Source: Oscillibacter sp.
Lineage (GTDB): Bacteria > Bacillota > Clostridia > Oscillospirales > Oscillospiraceae
Assembly: GCA_014799925.1 (NCBI GenBank)
Contig: JAAVHC010000033.1
Span: 1 to 46,657 of the forward strand
Length of the DNA: 46,657 bases
Direction of reading: 5' to 3'
The position numbers were made by a program, and so were the translations under genes. A model generated the notes under the pieces. The model saw only the letters and a program-made list of their open reading frames with translations, was not told the DNA's origin and searched no databases. This document shows, in pieces, positions 8,466 through 16,710 of the stretch (position 1 is its first letter; each line of letters starts with the position of its first letter).

Positions 8466-9467
8466 CTATATCCCCGCCAGGATGTCGCAGGCCACCGGAG
8501 TGTAGAACAGATCCTCCACCCACTTCCGGTCGGTGGTCTGGCTCAGAATCCACATGAGCTTGGCGCACACCGCCTCCGTGGTCATGTCGTAGGCCTCCAG
8601 AATCGGCAGGTTCCGCTTGATGGAGCTGCCCACGTGGTACACCGCCAGGTCGCTGCCCTCGTTCTCCACCTGAGTGGTCATGACCACCGTCTTGCCCGCG
8701 TCCAGCCCCGCCTTCACGGTGTCGTAATAGTCCCCGGCCTTGTAGGTGGGCAGGCCGCCCACGCCGAAGCTCTCAATAATCAGCGCGTCGTTGTGCTCCA
8801 AAAGGTAGGCCGCCGCGCCGCAGTCCGCCCCGGGGATCAGCTTCATCAGCGCCACTTTGGGGTTTACCTCACCGTAAAACTGGGGCACGGCCCGCGCCTC
8901 CGGCCGGATATACCGGATGATGCGCCCGTCCCGCACCATGCCCAGAAGCGGGTAGTTGATGCTGGAGAACGCCTCGAAGCTCTTGCTGCGGGTCTTCCGG
9001 GCCCGGGTGCCCATGATGATCTTGCCGTTGAACACCAGCAGGACCCCGGCCATGTCCGACGCGGCCACGGTCACCGCGTCCCGGAGGTTCTGCTTGCTGT
9101 CGGTGGTCTCAAAGCCAATGGGCTTCTGAGCCCCCGTCAGCACAATGGGCTTGGGACTGCCCTGGACCAGATAGCTGAGCCCCGCGGCGGTGTAGGCCAT
9201 GGTGTCGGTGCCGTGGGCGATGACAAAGCCGTCAAACTCCCGGTAATTCTGCCGGATGGCCCCGGCGATGCGGGCCCAGTGCTTGGGCTGGATGTTGGTG
9301 CTGTCCAGACTGAAGAGCTGGAGGCAGGATATCCGGCAGATCCCCGAGATGTCGGGGATATACTTCAGGAGCTGCTCGCTGGTCAGCTCCGGGGAGAGGC
9401 CGCTCTCCCCCATTTCGGAGGCAATGGTGCCTCCGGTGCCAATCAGAAGGATTTTTTTCTTCTCCAT
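8466..9467 (-). CDS. ansA: Type I L-asparaginase
   Basis: Hydrolyses L-asparagine to aspartate and ammonia; type I enzymes are cytoplasmic, and no signal peptide is present. The 333-residue protein has the two active-site threonine motifs: LLIGTGGTIASEM near residues 6-18, and FVIAHGTDTMAYTAAGLSYL near residue 90, with the conserved Thr-Asp pair. The C-terminal domain carries ALIIESFGVGGLP and the VVMTTQVENEGSD segment. AGAGG precedes the start. It heads a two-gene unit with the P-loop protein and is preceded by repeat copy B. Confidence 0.95.
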   Translation of the reverse strand: MEKKKILLIGTGGTIASEMGESGLSPELTSEQLLKYIPDISGICRISCLQLFSLDSTNIQPKHWARIAGAIRQNYREFDGFVIAHGTDTMAYTAAGLSYLVQGSPKPIVLTGAQKPIGFETTDSKQNLRDAVTVAASDMAGVLLVFNGKIIMGTRARKTRSKSFEAFSSINYPLLGMVRDGRIIRYIRPEARAVPQFYGEVNPKVALMKLIPGADCGAAAYLLEHNDALIIESFGVGGLPTYKAGDYYDTVKAGLDAGKTVVMTTQVENEGSDLAVYHVGSSIKRNLPILEAYDMTTEAVCAKLMWILSQTTDRKWVEDLFYTPVACDILAGI

Positions 9468-10018
9468 TGTTGTTCCTCTTTCTCCTCTGCCGCCTCCGGC
9501 GGCAAGGGGAGTTGTTTCTATTCGTTACTCCGGGCTTACGCAGCCCGGACCCGCGGTTACTTTTTGCTTGTGCAAAAAGTAACCAAAAACACACCAGAAC
9601 CTATGGTTCTGGACTCCTCTGGGCGTCGCCGCAGGCGACGCCTTATTTTTTATTTGTTTTGCGCGGGTCCTGTAGTCTGCCCGGACTAAACCGGGCTGCG
9701 GGTGTGGTTTGACGGGCGAAGCGGCTACCCGACGATGTCGTCGGCAGCCCCTACCGTATGGCTTTGGGGACTCCCGGCGGTGGTGAGCACCGATTAGAGC
9801 AACGGCTTAGCTTCCTCTGGGTCTCGTTAGAACAAGTGGGTAGACGAACAATCCGGCGCGTTCTGATCGGTGCTGCCGGTAGAATCAAACCAGGTACGTC
9901 GGAGCGTAAATAAATAAATTCGGGGATTCTCAAGGGGCTTTGGCCCCTTGAGCGTGCTTTTGGTTACTTTTCCCACGAGGGAAAAGTAACGCCCCGTTTC
10001 CCGGCAAGGGGACACCGC
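9468..10018. repeat. Structured modular intergenic element, copy B
   Basis: A 551-base stretch without a gene between the SbcD-like gene and ansA, homologous to 3342-3985 in the same order and orientation. Hairpins: GGTTACTTTTTGC/GCAAAAAGTAACC (9555-9567, 9572-9584), CCAGAACC/GGTTCTGG (9594-9601, 9605-9612), CTCAAGGGGC/GCCCCTTGAG (9929-9938, 9943-9952) and GTTACTTTTCCC/GGGAAAAGTAAC (9963-9974, 9979-9990). Several stems differ from copy A by paired changes that keep base pairing. Confidence 0.85.
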
Positions 10019-11113
10019 TCACCCGATGTCCCTGCCCTCCAGCGCCGCCAGTCCAAACCGGACCGCCAGCGCGACCTCCTCCCGGACCGCCTCGTCCGGG
10101 GCCGCGTCATACCGCTCCTTCATCTCCCGGAGAAACAGCCCCCGCAGCGAGTCCTCTCCGGCCCGCTCCCACAGGCGGCCGGCCGGCCTCGTCTTATCCC
10201 GCAGCTCCAGGGCGTAGAATTTCGACCGGTAAGCGCTCTCCAGCACGGGGAGGTCCACACCCCGCTCGTCGGCCTCGCCGGTGAACACGATCCGGCAGAC
10301 ATCCTGGGCCGCCGTCTCCGGAATCACGGCCTCCAGGGCCTCTCCGGGAGAGGACCCGGTTACGTCCGCCTCCAGAATCCGGTAGCGCCGCCGGCACAGC
10401 GGGACAAACCGCAGCGCCGCGCCGTCCGGCTCCACCGTTCCCGCCAGCACGCCTTTGTCCCCCAACTCGTCAAATCCCCGTCCCTCCGGACAGCCGGGAT
10501 AGGCCCAGAACGTGCCTCCGTCCCGCCGCACGCCGCTGTACTGATGGATGTGCCCCAGGGCCGCGTAGCTCAGGCCGCTGGCGGCCAGCTGCTCCCGGAG
10601 GATGGGGCCATAGGCGCTGCCGGGAGCGCCCACGTCGCCGTGGAGGCAGAGGATATGGGTCCTGCCGTCCCGGGGCAGGGAGAGGTCCGCCAGGGCCTGG
10701 CCCGTCCGCTCCGGCCCGGTAAAGGCTCCGCCGTACACCACGCAGTTCAGCTCCGGCAGGGCTGCCGACGACAGCCCCTCCTCCCGGAAGATGCACACAT
10801 TGTCCGGCCAGGGGCCCAGGGCGTAGGGGCTGCGGGAGGTGTAGGGGTCGTGGTTCCCCGGCGAGATGAACACCGGACAGGCCATCCGGGCCAGGGCGGC
10901 CTTCAGCCGCTCCAGGGTCTCCGGAAACACCCGCTCCCCGTCAAACAGGTCGCCGCTGAGCAGCACCAGATCCGCCCTCTCCACCCGGACCAGCTCCGCC
11001 AGACGGTCCGCCAGCTCCCGGCTCTCCCGGCGGCGCTCCCTGGCCTTCTCGGTGGGCAGGCCGCCGAAAGCGCTGTCCAGATGAAAGTCCGCGGCATGTA
11101 TGATTTTCGGCAT
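10019..11113 (-). CDS. SbcD/YhaO-like DNA repair exonuclease
   Basis: A 364-residue calcineurin-like metallophosphoesterase of the SbcD/Mre11/YhaO group, which processes DNA ends. All metal motifs are present: IHAADFHLDS (DxH), LLSGDLFDG (GDxxD), SPGNHDPY (GNHD), CLHGDVG (His) and LGHIHQY (GHxH). The C-terminal capping domain (about residues 260-364) is typical of YhaO. It starts nine bases after the ASCH gene. The usual partner ATPase (SbcC/YhaN) is not downstream: repeat copy B and then ansA follow instead. Confidence 0.88.
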   Translation of the reverse strand: MPKIIHAADFHLDSAFGGLPTEKARERRRESRELADRLAELVRVERADLVLLSGDLFDGERVFPETLERLKAALARMACPVFISPGNHDPYTSRSPYALGPWPDNVCIFREEGLSSAALPELNCVVYGGAFTGPERTGQALADLSLPRDGRTHILCLHGDVGAPGSAYGPILREQLAASGLSYAALGHIHQYSGVRRDGGTFWAYPGCPEGRGFDELGDKGVLAGTVEPDGAALRFVPLCRRRYRILEADVTGSSPGEALEAVIPETAAQDVCRIVFTGEADERGVDLPVLESAYRSKFYALELRDKTRPAGRLWERAGEDSLRGLFLREMKERYDAAPDEAVREEVALAVRFGLAALEGRDIG

Positions 11114-11122
11114 AGCTCCTCC

Positions 11123-11563
11123 TCACTCCGGCCAGACCCGCCGGAACTCCTCGCAGACCACCGGCATGTCCGGGGTGAACGCCTGCCCCATCCGGGCCAG
11201 CTCCCGCGTAAAAAACGCCTCGTGTACCCGCCGCCACCAGGCCAGGGACAGGTCGCCCTCGCCCTCCCGGCGGGCGTGCTCCGCGCCGATCTCCCGGAAG
11301 GGAACCACCGTCACCCGCTCCGTCAGGATGACGCACACCGCCTCATCCCGGCCGTCCAGGATCACGCTGTACTCCCCCGCCTCCGGCAGAGGCTCTCCCT
11401 CCCGTTCGTAGGCGGGGAGGGCGGAGGAGGTGGCGGTCTTCACCCCCTCCAGGGTCAGACGCGCCAGCAGGTCCGCATGATCGCCGAAGGCCCAGGCCTC
11501 GTAATCCGTGTCTTCTATGTTCTTTCGGGCGGCAAATTCCGCCCACATCTGTTCTCCCGTCAT
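11123..11563 (-). CDS. ASCH-domain protein
   Basis: A 146-residue ASCH-fold protein. It shows the family core: EAWAFGDHADLLARLTLEGVKTATSS, then LPEAGEYSVILDGRDEAVCVILTERVTVVPF, and later EGEGDLSLAWWRRVHEAFF. ASCH proteins are thought to bind RNA or act on modified nucleosides; some are amidohydrolases of acetylated cytidine. The ATG overlaps the ymdB stop as ATGA, which fixes the start and implies translational coupling. It is the middle gene of ymdB-ASCH-SbcD-like. Confidence 0.88.
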   Translation of the reverse strand: MTGEQMWAEFAARKNIEDTDYEAWAFGDHADLLARLTLEGVKTATSSALPAYEREGEPLPEAGEYSVILDGRDEAVCVILTERVTVVPFREIGAEHARREGEGDLSLAWWRRVHEAFFTRELARMGQAFTPDMPVVCEEFRRVWPE

Positions 11564-12333
11564 CGGATATCCACCCTTTCCACGCCCACGCACAGCCCCG
11601 TTCCGCTGTCGAGGGTGAACACCGCGCCCTGCATCTTACAGGGGCCGTCCGCCACCTGATACCGCCCCGGCAGACCGCCCAGAAACTGCTCCACGCTCTG
11701 CTCCGGGCGGATGCCCAGCACGCTCTCGATGGGCCCGGTCATCCCCAGGTCGGTGATGTACCCCGTGCCCCCGGGCATGACCCGCTCGTCGGCGGTGGGC
11801 ACGTGGGTATGGGTGCCCCAGAGGGCGGAGACCCGGCCGTCCAGGTAATAGCCCATGGCCAGCTTCTCACTGGTTGCCTCGGCATGGAAGTCCACCAGGA
11901 CAAAGCGGGGACGCTCCTCCCGCAAAAGCCGGTCCGCCGCGGCAAAGGGGTTGTCCGCCCCCCACTCCAGGCCGCACCGGCCAATGAGGCTCATGACCCC
12001 GATCTCCACCCGGCAGCAGTCGTAAATCCCCCAGCCCCGCCCGGGGGCGCGGCCCGTGTAGTTGGCGGGGCGCAGCAGATAGGGGTCCTCCTCCAGCCGG
12101 TCCGTGATTTTCATCCTGCCGAAGGTATGGTTCCCCAGGGTCACCACGTCCGCCCCGGCCTTGTACAGCCGCTCCACCTGGTCCGGAGTGACGCCGGTGC
12201 CGGAGGCGTTCTCCCCGTTCACCACGGTGAATTGAATATCCTTCAGCTTCCTGAAGGGCCGCAGGCTCCTCTCCAGATGGGCGAGGCCCTGCTCGCCCAC
12301 TACGTCGCCGACGGCCAGAATGTGGAAAATCAA
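11560..12333 (-). CDS. ymdB: YmdB-family metallophosphoesterase
   Basis: A 257-residue phosphodiesterase of the YmdB type (2',3'-cAMP/cGMP phosphodiesterases linked in Bacillus to biofilm and motility choice). Motifs: HILAVGDVVGEQG, TVVNGENAS, VVTLGNHTFG, LVDFHAEATSEK and ALWGTHTHVPTADE. I place the start at a TTG (12333) because homology begins there and GGAGG lies eight bases upstream; the longer frame to 12432 has no homology and runs through the promoter and terminator region. First gene of a three-gene operon. Confidence 0.9.
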   Translation of the reverse strand: MIFHILAVGDVVGEQGLAHLERSLRPFRKLKDIQFTVVNGENASGTGVTPDQVERLYKAGADVVTLGNHTFGRMKITDRLEEDPYLLRPANYTGRAPGRGWGIYDCCRVEIGVMSLIGRCGLEWGADNPFAAADRLLREERPRFVLVDFHAEATSEKLAMGYYLDGRVSALWGTHTHVPTADERVMPGGTGYITDLGMTGPIESVLGIRPEQSVEQFLGGLPGRYQVADGPCKMQGAVFTLDSGTGLCVGVERVDIR

Positions 12334-12366
12334 CGCGTTCCCCTCCCAACGGATTTTTTCAAAAAC

Positions 12367-12395
12367 AGTATATCCGGGTTTGGACAAAAATGCAA
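12367..12395 (-). promoter_or_regulatory. Promoter of ymdB operon
   Basis: On the minus strand, TTGCAT (12395-12390), a 17-base spacer and TATACT (12372-12367), 34 bases before the TTG start. Confidence 0.55.
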
Positions 12396-12405
12396 GAAAA
12401 AATGA

Positions 12406-12427
12406 GCCCCCGCACATCCGCGGGGGC
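12406..12427 (-). terminator. Terminator after the PilZ gene
   Basis: Stem GCCCCCGC/GCGGGGGC with a six-base loop, followed on the minus strand by TCATTTTTTCTTG. It separates the PilZ gene from ymdB. Confidence 0.75.
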
Positions 12428-12447
12428 CTCATCCATCCGCCGGCAAG

Positions 12448-13134
12448 TCAGTAGGGGTGGCGCTGCTTGCGCTGGACAGTAAAAATACTTTGCGCGATCC
12501 GGGCCTGGTCGGCTTCGTTCAGCGCCAGAAACTGGCATCCGTATTTCGGGAAAGAGGTTTCTTTGTCGATAATGCGAAGCACCTGGCAGTACATGGAAGA
12601 GACCTCCTCACTCTCCATCAATTTGAACTTCAGCAGGAATGTGTCGCCCTCCTGAAAGGGGAAACGGGAGGTAATGAACGCGCCGCCCACGCTGATATTC
12701 AGCAGCTTGCAGGGCTTCTCCCCGGCGTCGTCTCCCTCAAATATCGTGGCCGTGGCGTCAATGTTCGTATTCAGGCGGAAGAACGCGCGGTCATTCTCGG
12801 TTCTGACAACGATCAGATTCTCCACCCGCCATATGCGCTCCGGCTGCGGTATGATGGTCCCCTCCATGTAAACGGCTTTTTTCTCCCGGTCCAGATAACC
12901 GCGGATTTTGACGGACATGGGCTCCGGCTCTTCAGAGGTGGAAAGCGCAGAATATTGCTGCAGCTCCGGCTCGAAGTCCCGCGGGCACATCAGCCTTGCC
13001 ACAAAAAGCAGATGACCTTCCATCGTCGTCACTTCGACCCGCATACCGGAATAGATTTCCATCTCCGTCCTGTTCGGGGTGTTTTCCGCCCCCTGCTCTT
13101 CCGTTCCGTGTTTGAAAAAGTCAAAAAGCCCCAT
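12448..13134 (-). CDS. PilZ-domain (YcgR-like) c-di-GMP receptor
   Basis: A 228-residue protein with an N-terminal YcgR-like barrel (about 25-105) and a C-terminal PilZ domain. Both parts of the c-di-GMP-binding signature are present: RxxxR at residues 116-120 (RAFFR) and NxSxxG at 146-151 (NISVGG). In other bacteria YcgR-type proteins slow flagella or control exopolysaccharide; no flagellar genes are in this window, but an EPS locus is. A TATAAT (13182-13177, minus) with a poor -35 lies upstream. Single-gene unit, terminated at 12406-12427. Confidence 0.85.
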   Translation of the reverse strand: MGLFDFFKHGTEEQGAENTPNRTEMEIYSGMRVEVTTMEGHLLFVARLMCPRDFEPELQQYSALSTSEEPEPMSVKIRGYLDREKKAVYMEGTIIPQPERIWRVENLIVVRTENDRAFFRLNTNIDATATIFEGDDAGEKPCKLLNISVGGAFITSRFPFQEGDTFLLKFKLMESEEVSSMYCQVLRIIDKETSFPKYGCQFLALNEADQARIAQSIFTVQRKQRHPY

Positions 13135-13176
13135 CTTCTACCTCCCCGCGGCTTACGGGCCGCTGCATTTTTATCT

Positions 13177-13182
13177 ATTATA
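13177..13182 (-). promoter_or_regulatory. -10 box for the PilZ gene
   Basis: Perfect TATAAT on the minus strand in the 492-base gap 13135-13626. The matching -35 (TTTTCC at 17 bases) is weak. The middle of this gap (about 13210-13500) shows no gene or clear structure. Confidence 0.4.
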
Positions 13183-13529
13183 GCACAAAGCGGCTGCAAG
13201 GAAAACCGTTTTTCTAAATTCGGCAAAATCATGAAGAGGGCGTAAAAATCCAGGGACGAGCAAGGCCGGCTTTTTGCGGCTCTTACATTTTACGCTCCTT
13301 TTTTGCTTTGATTTTCCCTGCTTTTCCCACTGAAGCAGGCATTCCGCGTCAAAATCAAAATTTTGTCTATAACGCCGAATCAACCGTCCGGGGCGCGCGA
13401 ATACTTTCTCCGGGGAAAATACCGTCTGTATGCAGCGGGTTCGCGCCGCAAGAACCGCCAAAAGAACGCCGTGCAAAGACAAATGTTTTGTGTAAGCAGA
13501 CAAACCTTTCCAAAACGGCGAAAAAAACA

Positions 13530-13559
13530 TTGACGGGAGCCAAAAAACTGTGTTACGAT
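13530..13559 (+). promoter_or_regulatory. gdhA promoter
   Basis: TTGACG (13530-13535), an 18-base spacer and TACGAT (13554-13559). The spacer ends with CAAAAAACTGTGT, nearly the same as in the nfnA promoter at 18660-18688. Confidence 0.6.
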
Positions 13560-13623
13560 TTAATCAATTAAAGCTCCGGCGGGAGGACCGCCTCCCCGCC
13601 GGCATCTGATTTGGAGGTAATGA

Positions 13624-14973
<1,350 letters not shown>

Positions 14974-15275
14974 TTCAAAACAAGTGGCTGCGCCACTTGT
15001 TTTGAGTGGGCGGTCATTCAGCTTCGCTGAACGACCGCCCCGGCAGCCTGTGGCTGCCCAGGTCCGGGCCGAGCGCGGCCCGCAAAGTGTTTTTCCTGCG
15101 ATTCTGCAACGGGCACATCGAGTGCCCGTGCAGAATTAGATTGTGTATGACCACTCGATGTGGTCATACACAATCACGGTACACGCCGCCGGAAAAACGA
15201 TTGAAATTTATTTCGCGCCTATGCGCGAAACTCTGCGAGGCTTTTTCCTTGAGATAGTAAGGAGTTGTAATAAAG
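14974..15275. repeat. Hairpin-rich intergenic region between the gdh paralogues
   Basis: Four or five hairpins in a row: 14976-15004 (13-bp stem with TGC loop), 15008-15040 (GGGCGGTC and TTCAGC arms), 15042-15058, then the TCGA pair at 15101-15136 (ATTCTGC and GGGCAC arms) and 15139-15175 (16-bp perfect stem, TCGAT loop). The last two match the pair at 5111-5186 with compensating changes. No gene and no clear promoter is seen in this region. Confidence 0.75.
14976..15004 (+). terminator. Hairpin after gdhA
   Basis: A 13-bp perfect stem (CAAAACAAGTGGC/GCCACTTGTTTTG, loop TGC) begins two bases after the gdhA stop. The descending arm is T-rich, but no long T-tract follows, so it may terminate only partly. 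Confidence 0.5.
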
Positions 15276-16619
15276 ATGAATGACTATATCGCCCGCGTGC
15301 AGGAGAATCTGGCGAAGCAGTACGGCCATGAGCCGGAGTATCTCCAATGCGTGAACACCTGGCTGGAGATGATCGCTCCCGCCACGGAGAACCCCCGCTA
15401 TGAGCGCCTGGACCTCATCACCCGCATGGTGGAGCCGGAGCGGATGTTCTCCTTCCTCATCCCCTGGGTGGACGACAGCGGCGTCACCCATACCAACCAC
15501 GGCTACCGGGTCCAGTTCAATTCCGCCATCGGCCCCTACAAGGGGGGCCTGCGGTTCCACCCCGGCGTCACGCCCTCGGTGGTGAAATTCCTGGGCTTCG
15601 AGCAGACCTATAAGAACGCCCTCACCGGCCTGCCCATCGGCGGAGCCGCCGGCGGCGCGGATTTCGACCCAAGGGGGAAGTCCAACCGGGAGATCATGCG
15701 CTTCTGTCAGGCCTTCATGTACGCCCTGTACCGCTATATCGGAGCGGACACCGACGTGCCCGCCGGGGACATCGGCGTGGGGAGCCGCGAGGTGGGCTGG
15801 CTCTACGGCGCGTACAAGAAGGTGACGGGCCGGGCGGAAAGCTCCGCCCTTACCGGCAAGGGCCTCACCTACGGCGGCAGCCGCATCCGCCAGGAGGCGG
15901 CGGGCTTCGGCACCGTGTACTTCCTGGCCCGGATGCTGGAGCATCAGGGAGAGACCCTGGAGGGCAAAAAACTCATCGTCTCCGGCTTCGGCAACATGAG
16001 CTGGGGCGTGTGCCGCAAGGCAGCCGAGCTGGGCGGCAGGGTGGTCACCCTCTCCGGCCCCGACGGCTATATCTACGACCCCGACGGCGTGGCCACCCAG
16101 GAGAAATACGACTTCATGGTGAAGATGCGCTACAGCGGCGAGGACCGGGTGGAGGCCTACGCGGACCGGTTCGGCGTGGAATTCTTCCCCGGCAAGAAGC
16201 CCTGGGAGGTCCCCGGCGACGCGGCCATCCCCTGCGCCACCCAGAACGAGCTGGGCGTGGAGGACGCGGTGCTGATTATCGCCAATAACGTCCGCTACTA
16301 CGTGGAGGGGGCCAACATGCCCGCCACCGCCGAGGCGCTGAAGCTGCTGCGGCTCAGCCCCAGGATCCTCACCGCCGGGGCCAAGGCCAGCGGGTCCGGC
16401 GGCGTGGCCGTGTCCGCCCTGGAGATGGCCCAGAACGCCATCCGCTACAGCTGGTCCCGGAAGGAAGTGGACGAGAAGCTGCGGGGCATCATGAGCCGGA
16501 TCTACGACGCGTCCGCCGCCGCCGCGGAGGAATACGGCCTGGGCTACGACCTGATCGCGGGCAACGACATCGCCGCATTCAGGAAAATCTCCGAGGCCAT
16601 GATCGCCCAGGGACTGTAA
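15276..16619 (+). CDS. Glutamate dehydrogenase paralogue lacking catalytic lysine
   Basis: A 447-residue full-length glutamate dehydrogenase homologue that numbers without gaps against Clostridium symbiosum GDH through the active site. K89, K113, D165, T193 and S380 are kept. The catalytic lysine K125 is alanine (motif PIGGAAGGADFDP, codon GCC at 15648-15650). Ser128 is also alanine, and the conserved Asn373 of the KAxNAGG motif is glycine (KASGSGGV). The Rossmann motif SGFGNMSWG and LSGPDGYIYDPDG remain. The frame is clean, so it looks maintained rather than decaying. It could be a regulatory subunit of the adjacent active enzyme, as GdhA is for GdhB in Thermus, or have another activity. AAGGAG precedes the start. 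Confidence 0.9.
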   Translation: MNDYIARVQENLAKQYGHEPEYLQCVNTWLEMIAPATENPRYERLDLITRMVEPERMFSFLIPWVDDSGVTHTNHGYRVQFNSAIGPYKGGLRFHPGVTPSVVKFLGFEQTYKNALTGLPIGGAAGGADFDPRGKSNREIMRFCQAFMYALYRYIGADTDVPAGDIGVGSREVGWLYGAYKKVTGRAESSALTGKGLTYGGSRIRQEAAGFGTVYFLARMLEHQGETLEGKKLIVSGFGNMSWGVCRKAAELGGRVVTLSGPDGYIYDPDGVATQEKYDFMVKMRYSGEDRVEAYADRFGVEFFPGKKPWEVPGDAAIPCATQNELGVEDAVLIIANNVRYYVEGANMPATAEALKLLRLSPRILTAGAKASGSGGVAVSALEMAQNAIRYSWSRKEVDEKLRGIMSRIYDASAAAAEEYGLGYDLIAGNDIAAFRKISEAMIAQGL

Positions 16620-16626
16620 ACGATCC

Positions 16627-16653
16627 GCCCCCCGCCGGAGCCCGGCGGGGGGC
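16627..16653 (+). terminator. Hairpin after second gdh
   Basis: A 12-bp GC stem (CCCCCCGCCGG and its complement, loop AGC) beginning seven bases after the stop. The following tract (ACCCTGTTTCCCC) is poor in T. Confidence 0.5.
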
Positions 16654-16710
16654 ACCCTGTTTCCCCTCTCCGCATACATTGTCAGGAGACCAACAAGGAG
16701 GGGACATCGG

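Noticed and set aside
7948-8568. Longer start for the P-loop gene
   Set aside because: The extra residues overlap asparaginase and show no homology; the Walker A protein starts properly at 8463.
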